A DNA stretch of 64,000 bases from Alphaproteobacteria bacterium (lineage in GTDB: Bacteria; Pseudomonadota; Alphaproteobacteria; UBA8366; Aestuariispiraceae): the NCBI GenBank assembly GCA_024743195.1, contig JANSXE010000003.1:310001-374000 (forward strand), given 5' to 3'. Positions 1 through 10,065 of this stretch are shown here, piece after piece (position 1 is the stretch's first letter; each line of letters starts with the position of its first letter). The notes under the pieces are model-generated. The model saw only the letters and a list, made by a program, of their open reading frames with translations, was not told the DNA's origin and ran no database searches. A program made the translations under genes and the position numbers.

Positions 1-465
1 CAGCGCTCTTTTCTCGACTATCGGCCGGCGGACTACCCCCTGCACGCGCTGAATTGTCGGCTCGATCTGCCGGACGCCTTCGCCTTCCTGCGCGGGCGCT
101 TCGCCTATCAGGGCGAGCTCTGGATGCGTCCGGGCAGGGGCGGTCGGCAGGGCATCGGCCTTGCCCGCAAGCTGACCAACTTCGCCATGATGCACGCCCT
201 GCGGCGCTGGGACTACGACGTGATCTGGGCGGTCGTGTCGGAGAAGAAGATCCGCACGAAGTTCCCGCAGCGCTCCGGCTATGCGCATCATAACGGTCCG
301 GCCTTCCGCTGGAGCGCAGGCGACAAGTCGTTGGAGGAGTTCGTCGTCTGGTCGCTGGCCGAAGAGGCGCCGGACTATTCGAACGATATCCGCTGCGAGG
401 GCGTCGGGTCGGTGAACACCGCCAATTTGCCCAGCGAGAGCAGCGGCACGGTGATGCGCTTGTAA
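1..465 (+). CDS. C-terminal part of an acetyltransferase-like (GNAT-like) protein, truncated by the window start
   Basis: Open from base 1 in frame 1 to the stop at 465; motif GELWMRPGRGGRQGIGLARKLTNFAMMHAL resembles the GNAT acetyl-CoA loop. Overlaps the convergent ORF by ~90 bp. Confidence 0.5.
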   Translation, partial: QRSFLDYRPADYPLHALNCRLDLPDAFAFLRGRFAYQGELWMRPGRGGRQGIGLARKLTNFAMMHALRRWDYDVIWAVVSEKKIRTKFPQRSGYAHHNGPAFRWSAGDKSLEEFVVWSLAEEAPDYSNDIRCEGVGSVNTANLPSESSGTVMRL

Positions 466-1172
466 TGCAGCCAGCGCCGCTCCCGTCCGCCGATCCGCAC
501 CGGCGCGGTCACGAGGTCCACCACCGGCCGATTGCTTTCGATCGCCGCGCGGTAGGCCTGCGTGACCGCGTCGCCGAAGCCGTTGTCGGCCGGATCGATC
601 GAATCTTCCTTGCCGACGGTCTCGCGCACCTCTTCCGGCGTGCAGACATTGGCGAAGAGGGTGCGCCCGCCGATATGGGCGTAGCGCAGGCGGCCCGGCT
701 CCAGCACGTCGTAGAGGATGATGTCCTCAAGCGCGTTCTGGCGCACCTTGCTCTCGATGTCGCGGGCGGCGCGCTCCTCATCGTCCGAGGGGGAGAGCGC
801 CCGGATCCGGGGCGTCATGTTGATCGGGCGTCGGGCGATCTCTTCGATGTAGTCGAGACGTTCGAAGATCTCGGCCGCGTCGAGCGTCTCTTCCGCCCAG
901 CCGGAGACGTAGTAGCGCAGGCTGATGCGCGCGCTCTCGAAATCGCTGCGCGCGACGTTGCTCGCCGCATTGAGCGCGGGCCAGTCGGTCGCGTCCGGAA
1001 CCCAGGTCATCAGAGGCGGCGCGCTGCGCGCATCGTCCGCCAGCAGAATAACGCCGCCGGCGTAGCGCATGCAGGCGCCGAGGGCCGGATCGTCGATCAA
1101 TCGCGGGGGCGGGCGCCGATGGGCGCGACCCTCATTGTCGAACCAGGCGCACCAGGTTTCGCTCTCGCTCAT
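375..1172 (-). CDS. hypothetical protein with a PAS-like C-terminal region
   Basis: 265-aa ORF; segment ILYDVLEPGRLRYAHIGGRTLFANVCTPEEVRETVGK looks PAS-like; lies beside an HTH gene on the same strand. Confidence 0.5.
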   Translation of the reverse strand: MSESETWCAWFDNEGRAHRRPPPRLIDDPALGACMRYAGGVILLADDARSAPPLMTWVPDATDWPALNAASNVARSDFESARISLRYYVSGWAEETLDAAEIFERLDYIEEIARRPINMTPRIRALSPSDDEERAARDIESKVRQNALEDIILYDVLEPGRLRYAHIGGRTLFANVCTPEEVRETVGKEDSIDPADNGFGDAVTQAYRAAIESNRPVVDLVTAPVRIGGRERRWLHYKRITVPLLSLGKLAVFTDPTPSQRISFE

Positions 1173-1192
1173 CGGCCGATCCAGCCTTTCTC

Positions 1193-1495
1193 TTACCGCC
1201 GCCTCCCTTTCGGGGTGGGCGGCGTCGCGTCGCCAGGCCCCGGCGCGCCGGGGGCGAGGGCGGGTTCGATGGTCAGGCCGTCGAAAATCCGCTCTACGCT
1301 AACATTCAACGCGTCTGCGAGCCGGAGTAAAGTTGTATAATCGGGCATCTGCTCGCCCTTTTCGAAAGATTCAAGGGCGGCTTCGCAGGTCGGGGCCCGC
1401 CTGGCGACCTCCGCGCGACTCATCGAGCGTCGTGCGCGCAGGCGCGCCAGATTCCGACCGACGATCGCGATCACTTGCGCTTCTTGACGGACCAT
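1193..1495 (-). CDS. XRE-family helix-turn-helix regulator
   Basis: 100 aa; VGRNLARLRARRSMSRAEVARRAPTCEAALESFEKGEQMPDYTTLLRLADALNVSVERIF is a typical XRE HTH. Confidence 0.75.
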   Translation of the reverse strand: MVRQEAQVIAIVGRNLARLRARRSMSRAEVARRAPTCEAALESFEKGEQMPDYTTLLRLADALNVSVERIFDGLTIEPALAPGAPGPGDATPPTPKGRRR

Positions 1496-1645
1496 GACCC
1501 TACCGTGACGGTTGAAACGCCGCTCGGTAAGAGTGTGCGCCGTCCTGGGATATACGGCAAGTCGTTTGCGCTCGGATCACCGGGAAAAGCGCAGAGGGGG
1601 TTGGCTGGGGACCCGGTGCGCCGGGTGCGCCGCCCCCCTCGGCCG

Positions 1646-2308
1646 TCAGCCGCTCGGGTCGGCGACGTAGCGCAGATACGGCTTCTCCGCCCGCCAACCG
1701 TTCGGAAACTTCTCCTTCGCGGCCTCGTCGTTGAGCGCCGGCACGATGATGACCTCGTCGCCGCGGGTCCAGTTCACCGGCGTGGCGACCTGGTGCTTGG
1801 CCGTCAGCTGCAGGGAATCGACGACGCGCAGGATCTCGTCGAAGTTCCGGCCCGTGCTCATCGGATAGGTCAGGATCAGCTTGATCTTCTTGTCGGGGCC
1901 GATGACGAAGACGCTGCGCACGGTCATGTTGTCCGCCGCGGTGCGGCCTTCCGAGCTGTCGCCGGCGCCCGCCGGCAGCATGTTGTAAAGCTTCGAGACC
2001 GTCAGGTCGGTGTCGCCGATCATCGGATAGTTCGGGGCGGTTCCTTGGGTCTCGGCGATGTCGGCGGCCCAGGCGGCGTGATTTTCGACCGGGTCGACGC
2101 TGAGGCCGATCACCTTCACGTTGCGCTTCTCGAACTCGGGCTTGAGCTTCGCCATGTAGCCGAGCTCGGTCGTGCAGACCGGCGTGAAGTCCTTCGGATG
2201 CGAGAACAGGATCGCCCAGCTCTCGCCGATCCATTGATGGAAGTCGATCTCGCCCTCGGTCGTCTGGGCGGTGAAATTCGGAGCGTCCGATCCGATTTGC
2301 AGGCTCAT
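1646..2308 (-). CDS. peroxiredoxin, 1-Cys/Prx6 type
   Basis: MSLQIGSDAPNFTAQTTEGEIDFHQWIGESWAILFSHPKDFTPVCTTELG with PVCTTE active site; start at the internal ATG (2308). Confidence 0.92.
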   Translation of the reverse strand: MSLQIGSDAPNFTAQTTEGEIDFHQWIGESWAILFSHPKDFTPVCTTELGYMAKLKPEFEKRNVKVIGLSVDPVENHAAWAADIAETQGTAPNYPMIGDTDLTVSKLYNMLPAGAGDSSEGRTAADNMTVRSVFVIGPDKKIKLILTYPMSTGRNFDEILRVVDSLQLTAKHQVATPVNWTRGDEVIIVPALNDEAAKEKFPNGWRAEKPYLRYVADPSG

Positions 2309-2496
2309 GGTCAGGGTCTCCTGGGGAATGGGGCGGCGCCGGGGGGCGCCGGCTTCTCCGCCTATGTGAGGCGGTTCACTCAATATACAATGGGATGCTG
2401 GGAATAAAACGAATTACAGCTGTTCTTGTGAAATATGGCCGCCGCGCGCCGTCGCCAGCCGCGAGGGGCCTTGGCCGGGTCCGTACGGCGGGCTAA

Positions 2497-3657
2497 GTGA
2501 TCCGCATGCCCGCGACGTCGTCTCTCACCCCGCGGTCCGCCGCGCCGCATTTCATCGCGTCGGAAATCTACCGCGCCTCGCGCTATGGCGCGAAACACCC
2601 GCTCTCGATCCCGCGGGTCTCGCTGGTCGCGGACCTCGTCCGCGCGCTGGGCTGGCTGGACGAGACGGTCTATCGCGACGGACCGATCGCGACGCCCGAA
2701 CAGCTCGCCCGCTTCCACGATCCCGCCTACATCGCCGCCCTGCAGCGCGCCGAGCGCGATCAAACCCTGCCGGAGGCCGAGCGGCGGCGATGGAACATCG
2801 GGGCGGGCGGCAATCCGATCTATGGCGAGGTCTTCCGGCGCCCGGCGACGGCGGCGGGCTCCTCGCTCCTGGCCGCGGACCTGCTGGCGGACGGCGTGGC
2901 GGCGGTGCACAGCCCGGCTGGGGGCACCCATCACGGCCGTCCCGACCGGGCCAGCGGCTTCTGCTATCTGAACGATCCGGTGCTGGGGATCCTGCGGCTG
3001 CTCGACCGGGGGGTGACGCCGATCGTCTACATCGACCTCGACGCCCATCACGGCGACGGGGTGGAGGCCGCCTTCGCGGACGATCCCCGCGTGCTGACGA
3101 TCTCGCTGCATCAGGAGGATCTGTGGCCCCGCACCGGCGGGATCGAGCGCGCGCAGGCATTGACGGCGGCGGTCAATCTGCCGGTCCCCTCAGGCTTCAA
3201 CGACGACGAGTTCGCCTATGTGCTGGAGGCGGCGATCCTGCCGCTGGCGGCGGAGCACGCGCCGGCGGCGCTGGTGCTGCAATGCGGCGTCGACGGCTTG
3301 GCGGAAGATCCGTTGAGCGGGCTCGCGCTCTCCAACGGGGCCTATTGGCGCGCGCTCGACCTGCTGCGCGGGTTGGCGCCGCGGCTGCTGCTGCTCGGCG
3401 GCGGCGGCTACAACCCCTATGCGGTCGCGCGCGCCTGGACGGGGCTGTGGGCGCGCCTCAACCATCTGGACATCCCCGGGCGTCTGCCGCCGGCGGGGGA
3501 GGCGGTGCTGCGCGCGATCGCCTGGCGCCACCGGCTGGGCCGCAATCCGCCGGAAGCCTGGATGACAACGCTGGCCGACCCGCCGCGCGGCGGCCCGATC
3601 CGCGAGCCGGTGCGCGCCATGGTGCGCGCGGCGCTGGCCGGACGCGCGGCCGCGTGA
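2497..3657 (+). CDS. histone deacetylase-family protein (AcuC-like)
   Basis: SPAGGTHHGRPDRASGFCYLND, VYIDLDAHHGDGVEAAF and LLGGGGYNPYAVARAW match HDAC-fold catalytic and Zn motifs. Confidence 0.9.
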   Translation: MIRMPATSSLTPRSAAPHFIASEIYRASRYGAKHPLSIPRVSLVADLVRALGWLDETVYRDGPIATPEQLARFHDPAYIAALQRAERDQTLPEAERRRWNIGAGGNPIYGEVFRRPATAAGSSLLAADLLADGVAAVHSPAGGTHHGRPDRASGFCYLNDPVLGILRLLDRGVTPIVYIDLDAHHGDGVEAAFADDPRVLTISLHQEDLWPRTGGIERAQALTAAVNLPVPSGFNDDEFAYVLEAAILPLAAEHAPAALVLQCGVDGLAEDPLSGLALSNGAYWRALDLLRGLAPRLLLLGGGGYNPYAVARAWTGLWARLNHLDIPGRLPPAGEAVLRAIAWRHRLGRNPPEAWMTTLADPPRGGPIREPVRAMVRAALAGRAAA

Positions 3658-3689
3658 CGTCGGCCCCGAACATGGGCTAGAAGGACGCC

Positions 3690-4166
3690 ATGCGACGGTT
3701 TCTCCCAGCCCTGGCCCTGCTGCTGCTCGCGCTCGCCGCGCCGATCTCGCCCGCGACCGCCCAGCAACCGGAAGAGCGCCCGGATTTCGCGATCGAACCG
3801 CTCGCGATTCACACCGCAGACGGCGCCCGCCACGCCTTCGCGGTGGAGATTGCCGACACCCGGGCCAAGCGCGCTTTCGGCCTCATGTTCGTGCGCGACC
3901 TGGCCCCGGACCGCGGCATGCTGTTCGACTACAAACGCCCCCAGCGCGTCTCGATGTGGATGAAGAACACCTACATCCCGCTCGACATGCTGTTCATCGA
4001 GGCGGACGGGACCATCGAATCGATCATCGAGCGCACGACGCCCCATTCGCTCAGCCCCCGCGCGTCGAAGGGACGGGTGCGCGCCGTGCTGGAACTGCCC
4101 GGCGGGACCGTCGAGCGGTTAGGGATCGCGCCCGGCGATCGGATCGACCACCCGCTTTTTCAATAG
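3690..4166 (+). CDS. DUF192-family secreted protein
   Basis: Signal peptide, then FAVEIADTRAKRAFGLMFVRDLAPDRGMLFDYKRPQRVSMWMKNTYIPLDMLFIEADGTI, a DUF192 hallmark. Confidence 0.85.
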   Translation: MRRFLPALALLLLALAAPISPATAQQPEERPDFAIEPLAIHTADGARHAFAVEIADTRAKRAFGLMFVRDLAPDRGMLFDYKRPQRVSMWMKNTYIPLDMLFIEADGTIESIIERTTPHSLSPRASKGRVRAVLELPGGTVERLGIAPGDRIDHPLFQ

Positions 4167-4180
4167 GTTGCCGGCGTTTC

Positions 4181-4843
4181 CTAACGCACCCGGCAAAGCG
4201 TCAGCCCGTCGCCGATGGGGACCAGGCTGAGGCTCACGCGGTCGTCCTCCAGAAGCGCGGCGTTGAGCGCGCGGATCGCCTCCGTGTCCGCGTCGCGCTT
4301 CGCCGGATCGATCACCGAGCCGCCCCAGAGCACGTTGTCGATGAGGATCAGGCCGCCCGGCCGCACGAGCTCCAGGCACGCCTCGTAGTAGCCGCGGTAG
4401 GTCTCCTTGTCCGCGTCGATGAAGGCCATGTCGAAGCCGTCGCGCCGACCAGCGGCCAGCAGGGCCTGCAACGTCTCCAGCGCGGGCGCGATGCGCAGAT
4501 CGATCTTTTCGGCGACCCCGACCTCCGCCCAATAGCGCCGGCCGACCGCCGTCCAGTCCTCGCTGACGTCGCAGGCGACGAGGCGCCCGTCGGCCGGCAG
4601 CGCCTGGGCGATGCAGAGCGCGCTGTAGCCGGTGAAGGTTCCGACCTCCAGCGCCGTCCGCGCGCCGATCAGTTCGGCCAGCAACGCCATGAACTGACCC
4701 TGCTCGGGTGCGATCTGCATCGCGCTCTCCGCCAGCTCGGCGGTTTCCGCGCGCAGTCGGCGCATCGCATCGCTCTCGCGCAGGCTGACGGAGAGGAGGT
4801 AATCGTAGAGCGGGCGATCGAGGCCGATGCTCGTCTTTGTCAT
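4181..4843 (-). CDS. class I SAM-dependent O-methyltransferase (catechol O-MT-like)
   Basis: ALEVGTFTGYSALCIAQALPADGRLVACDVSEDW, DMAFIDADKETYRGYYEACLELVRPGGLILIDNVLWGG; start MTKTSIGLDR at 4843. Confidence 0.88.
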   Translation of the reverse strand: MTKTSIGLDRPLYDYLLSVSLRESDAMRRLRAETAELAESAMQIAPEQGQFMALLAELIGARTALEVGTFTGYSALCIAQALPADGRLVACDVSEDWTAVGRRYWAEVGVAEKIDLRIAPALETLQALLAAGRRDGFDMAFIDADKETYRGYYEACLELVRPGGLILIDNVLWGGSVIDPAKRDADTEAIRALNAALLEDDRVSLSLVPIGDGLTLCRVR

Positions 4844-5045
4844 GGGGCTCCCTTTCGGCGCGTGCAGTCTGTCCGGCGCCACTGTGGCGCGGCGCGGGGC
4901 CATCCGCAACGGGCGCGGCGGGCCCCGCAAGGGATGGCGCAGCGCTGGCGCGGACCCGCGACATATGGTATGCGACAGACGGTTTTCAGCCGTCGGGTTG
5001 ACCGACGGCTCGACTGGAAAGTCGGGGGCGCGAAGGAGGCGGCGC

Positions 5046-5786
5046 GTGCGGTTGGCGAAGTGGGGGACGCGACGGGTCGGCGACGCGCGCGCAGGGCGCG
5101 CTGTCCGTCGGCGCGCGCTCGCAGCGTTTGCGTTGGCGGCGCCGCTGGTCCTGGCGGGGTGTCTGGAACATGGCCTGGATCCGACGCTCAGCGTGCGCGA
5201 GGCCCCGATGATCGCCGGCAACACCTACGACCGCCAGAACGCTCTCGCGATCATCTTCCCGGCGGCGGAGCGCATCAACGTCTCCTACGAGTACCTGTAC
5301 GAGGACGAACTGGAGATTCGCGCCGACGGGCTTTTCGGCGGCCCGGCCTGGCTGTTCGTCGAGCGGCAGCCGGCCGAACCGGAGCGCTTCCTCTTCCTGC
5401 ATCTCAATAAGGGCGAGGAGGGGTACGAAGCGCCGCGCGGCGAAAGCCTGCGTCTGGGCCAGCGCCGCTTCTACGCCATCGACTACTGCCTCAGCGACTG
5501 GCGCACCGACGAGAGCGCCGAGGCGGCGGAGCTGACGCCCTATCTGGCGGCGCTGGAGGCGCGCGGCTTCGCGGTGTCGCGCGACGTCTATCTGCGCCGC
5601 TTCATTCCGCGCGACATCGACAGCGACGGGCGGCGGACGAGCATCGTGGTGATCCGCGACGTGATGCGCAGCGGCTACGATTGCGAGCGCCTGGGCGACC
5701 TGATCGCGCCCGAGACGGAGGCGCAGACGGAGACCCTCGACCGGCTCCAGCAGGACGCCTCCGGCAGCTTCGAAGTGATGGGCTGA
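5046..5786 (+). CDS. putative lipoprotein of unknown function
   Basis: GTG start 5046; N-terminal hydrophobic segment with lipobox-like LVLAGC; no family recognised. Confidence 0.6.
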   Translation: MRLAKWGTRRVGDARAGRAVRRRALAAFALAAPLVLAGCLEHGLDPTLSVREAPMIAGNTYDRQNALAIIFPAAERINVSYEYLYEDELEIRADGLFGGPAWLFVERQPAEPERFLFLHLNKGEEGYEAPRGESLRLGQRRFYAIDYCLSDWRTDESAEAAELTPYLAALEARGFAVSRDVYLRRFIPRDIDSDGRRTSIVVIRDVMRSGYDCERLGDLIAPETEAQTETLDRLQQDASGSFEVMG

Positions 5787-5833
5787 AGGGGACCGGCGGC
5801 GGCGCGCAACGCCTTGTTTCACGCCGGAAACCG

Positions 5834-5850
5834 TTTCATTTGAAATGAAA
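5834..5850. promoter_or_regulatory. candidate operator: perfect palindrome TTTCATTT-g-AAATGAAA
   Basis: 8-bp perfect inverted repeat with a 1-nt spacer in the region upstream of the HPPD gene. Confidence 0.4.
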
Positions 5851-6180
5851 TTGTGGTAGTCTGCGGCCCATGATGACCGGTCGGCCGATTCTATATCATG
5901 CGTCGCGCCCGCGGCGCCTGGGCGCGGGCGCTTTCGAGCGCTTGGGCGGATCGCCGGCGCAGTTCCTCACCGTCGGGACCGTCGGGCGGTGCCTCGCGAA
6001 AAGCGGGCGCGGCCGCCCGCGCGGCTCGCCCGCGGCGGGCGCCTGATCCGTCCCGTTCCGCCGCCGCCAAGGCAGGCGGAGCCGTTTTCCGGTACAAACA
6101 CTCGATGATCCGGCCAGCGGCGGCCCATTGGGGGTCCGGCCGCGCCCGATCCGACCATCCGACGCCAGGAGGCGACCGAC

Positions 6181-7296
<1,116 letters not shown>

Positions 7297-7407
7297 AGAG
7301 ATCATGACGGAGTTGGCGCGACTGGGTCTGCAACGCACGCTAGTCCTCTAGCATTTTAGGAAAATTGTTGCATACTGCGGCATGTTCCCGGCCAGTGGTG
7401 AGGGGTC

Positions 7408-8799
7408 GTGCTCAAATTGCTGGCGGTCGTAGGCGACGTGCCCGCGGGCCTTTCGGCCCCGGATGACTGGCGGATCGTGGTCGAGCCGGAGCCGGACGAT
7501 CCGGATTTCGCGCGCGCCGGCCCGGGCGAGCGCGCCTTGCTCGCCGCGCCGGGGGCGGGCGTGGCCGACGTGGCGCGGATGCTCGACGGGCCGCTCGGGC
7601 TGGCCGCGCCGCTGCTCGACTTCTCGGCGGAGTGTCCGCGCCGGGCGGACGTGTCGGGCGAGCGGCTCACGTCGGAGAGCCTCGCCCAGGCGCTCTACGA
7701 TGCGGCCCCGATCCTGCGGGCGCTCACGCATTGGCCGGACGCGCGCGATCGCGTCGACGCGCACGCGCTCGGCGCGCTCGCCTTCGCCCAATCGCGCGAT
7801 CGGCGGATCGAGCCGGCCTGGGCGCCCGATCGCCGCCAGGGCATGCGGTATCCCGCCCTGTTCGGGGTCGCCGGATCGCGTCGGCTGCTCGACGCGCTGG
7901 CCGACGAGGGGTTGTTGGAGCGGCGCCATGCGGCGCGGCTCCATCGCTGCGGAACCTGCTCCTCCAGCAGATTGAACGCGGCGGAGCACTGCCCGGAGTG
8001 CGATTCGAGCTTTCTCCACGACGAACGCCTGATCCATCACTACGCCTGCGGCCATCAGGGCCCGCAGAGCGAGTTCGGAGCGCGCGGCGCCATGATTTGT
8101 CCGAAATGCGGCAAGCGGCCGCGGCACTTCGGCGTCGACTACGACTCGCCCGGCGTCGTCGTGATGTGCGGGGCGTGCGGTCGTCCTGCGGACCCGCCGG
8201 TGGTGAAATTCACCTGCGCCGATTGCGCCAATCAGACGCCGTCGGACGGGGCGGAGGTGGTGGACTGGTTCTCCTTCGGCCTGACGGAGGACGGGGTGGC
8301 GGCGCTGCGCTCGGGCAAGCGGCCGCGCGTCCAGGTCGCCGACGCGTTCGAGCCGATCGCCCAAAGCCGCAGCCTGAAAGAGTTCGGACGTATGCTGCTG
8401 CACGACCTGGATGTCGCCGGGCGCTACGATCGTCCGATCACGATCGTGCGCGGCAAACTGGAGAGCGCCGAGGCCCTGGTGCGTCAGTACGGGCGCGAGC
8501 AGGTCGCGGAGGCGTTCCGATTGCTGGCGGAACTGACCGGCGAGGCGCTGCGGGAAAGCGATCTGCTGGCGGTCAGCGAGAACGCCGTGCTCATCGCGAT
8601 GCCGGAGACGACGTCGGAGAACGCCCGGCACGTCCTGGAGCGCCTGAACGAAAGCGTGCTGCAGAACATCGCCATCGATCTCAGCTTCACGACGACCTTC
8701 ATGGACCGGGCCGAGGCGGAACACTTCCTGGCCGAGCGCGGGCTGCGGGCGGAGCCTGTGCACGGGGCCGACGCGGCCGCCGAGCGCAGGGCCGAATGA
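7408..8799 (+). CDS. TackOD1-type zinc-ribbon protein with a degenerate GGDEF-like C-terminal domain
   Basis: Multiple CxxC ribbons (CGTCSS, CPECDSSF, CPKCGKRP, CGACGRP, CADCANQ) with HHYACGHQGP; C-terminal LLAVSENAVLIAMPETTSENARHVLERLNE resembles a GGDEF domain lacking the GG(D/E)EF signature. Start codon uncertain. Confidence 0.75.
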   Translation: MLKLLAVVGDVPAGLSAPDDWRIVVEPEPDDPDFARAGPGERALLAAPGAGVADVARMLDGPLGLAAPLLDFSAECPRRADVSGERLTSESLAQALYDAAPILRALTHWPDARDRVDAHALGALAFAQSRDRRIEPAWAPDRRQGMRYPALFGVAGSRRLLDALADEGLLERRHAARLHRCGTCSSSRLNAAEHCPECDSSFLHDERLIHHYACGHQGPQSEFGARGAMICPKCGKRPRHFGVDYDSPGVVVMCGACGRPADPPVVKFTCADCANQTPSDGAEVVDWFSFGLTEDGVAALRSGKRPRVQVADAFEPIAQSRSLKEFGRMLLHDLDVAGRYDRPITIVRGKLESAEALVRQYGREQVAEAFRLLAELTGEALRESDLLAVSENAVLIAMPETTSENARHVLERLNESVLQNIAIDLSFTTTFMDRAEAEHFLAERGLRAEPVHGADAAAERRAE

Positions 8800-10064
8800 T
8801 TGACGAACCGCTAAACTATCTCTTGTCGCTCAACGCGCAAGAGTTCGTGCGCATGTTCTGGCACACGCTGTTCATCGAGATTCCGCGCTATCTGCTGCCC
8901 GGGGCCCTGATCGCGTTGGGCCATGCGTCGCACCGGCCGCGGCGGACCGTCGCGGGCGGCCCGACGGCGCCCCGAGTGAGCGTGCTCTTGCCGGGACACA
9001 ACGAATCGGCGCGCCTTGAGCTCGCGGTCCAGTCGATGCGGCTGCAAAGCCGACCGCCGGACCAGATCATCGTGATCGACGACGGATCGACCGACGGCAT
9101 GGGGGCGCTGGCCCGCCGACTGAAGCGGGAGGGCGCGATCGACTTGGCGCTCTCCACCCGACTGCGCGGCGGCAAGAGCGCGGCGGCCAATCTGGGACTG
9201 GGCTATGCGACCGGGGAGGTCGTGGTGATCGCCGACGTCGACACCACCTATGACGACGACGCGTTCGAGCGGCTGGTGGCGCCGTTCGACGACCCGGCAT
9301 GCGGTGCGGTGTCGGGCAATCTGGGCGTTCGCAACTGGAACGAGGGTCTGATCGCACGCTGGCAGACCATCCAATATCTGCTCAGCATCTCGCTCGGCCG
9401 CCGCGTGACCGACATGCTCGGCATCCTTTACATCGTCTCCGGCGCGTTCGGCGCCTTCCGGCGCACCGCGCTGGAGCAGGTAGGCGGCTGGGACGTCGGC
9501 CCGGGCGAGGACGCCGACATCACCGTAAAGCTCCGCCAGGCCGGCTGGCGCGTGCAATTCGCGCCGGAAGCGTGGGCTCTGACCGACGCGCCCGAGACGC
9601 TGACGGCCTTGGTCCGGCAGCGCCTGCGCTGGAACCGCAGCCTGGTGCGCATTCGTCTGCGCAAGTTCGGACGGATCCTGAACCCGCGCCGGGACGCCTT
9701 CCTGTTGCGCAACGCGATGGGCGTGCTGGACGTGCTGTTCTTCCAGGTGGTGCTTGCGGCGTCGTTCCTGAGCTATCTGATCTGGCTTTTCTGGACCTAT
9801 GGAAGCTTCGCCTGGATCGCGGTTGCGGCGGTGTCGATGTTCTATGTCGGGCTGGGAACGATCGGCTTCCTGGCCGCTTGCGCCGTTTCGGGGGATTACG
9901 GCCGCCTGCGGCTCCTGCCGGAGGCCATGACCTACGGGCTCTTCAACAGCTATTTCCTGCGCTTCGTGCGCCTCTACGCGGCGTTGGACGAATTGATCTA
10001 CCGGCACAGCTACGACGACGACTACGTGCCGCAGAAGGTGCGCGAACGCACCGAGGTCTATTGA
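8796..10064 (+). CDS. processive-type GT2 glycosyltransferase (BcsA/Alg8-like)
   Basis: ATGA overlap with the upstream gene; VSVLLPGHNES, VVVIADVDTTYDDDAF, GPGEDADITVKLRQAGW, RQRLRW motifs plus several TM segments. Confidence 0.88.
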   Translation: MIDEPLNYLLSLNAQEFVRMFWHTLFIEIPRYLLPGALIALGHASHRPRRTVAGGPTAPRVSVLLPGHNESARLELAVQSMRLQSRPPDQIIVIDDGSTDGMGALARRLKREGAIDLALSTRLRGGKSAAANLGLGYATGEVVVIADVDTTYDDDAFERLVAPFDDPACGAVSGNLGVRNWNEGLIARWQTIQYLLSISLGRRVTDMLGILYIVSGAFGAFRRTALEQVGGWDVGPGEDADITVKLRQAGWRVQFAPEAWALTDAPETLTALVRQRLRWNRSLVRIRLRKFGRILNPRRDAFLLRNAMGVLDVLFFQVVLAASFLSYLIWLFWTYGSFAWIAVAAVSMFYVGLGTIGFLAACAVSGDYGRLRLLPEAMTYGLFNSYFLRFVRLYAALDELIYRHSYDDDYVPQKVRERTEVY

Positions 10065-10065
10065 G

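Noticed and set aside
7348-8763. 471-aa minus-strand ORF opposite the TackOD1 gene
   Set aside because: Shadow ORF; the plus-strand frame has coherent CxxC zinc-ribbon motifs.
7632-8795. N-terminal ~388 aa of the 810-aa plus-strand ORF 7632-10064
   Set aside because: Arg/Ala-rich out-of-frame extension over the TackOD1 gene; the real GT2 start is ATG 8796.
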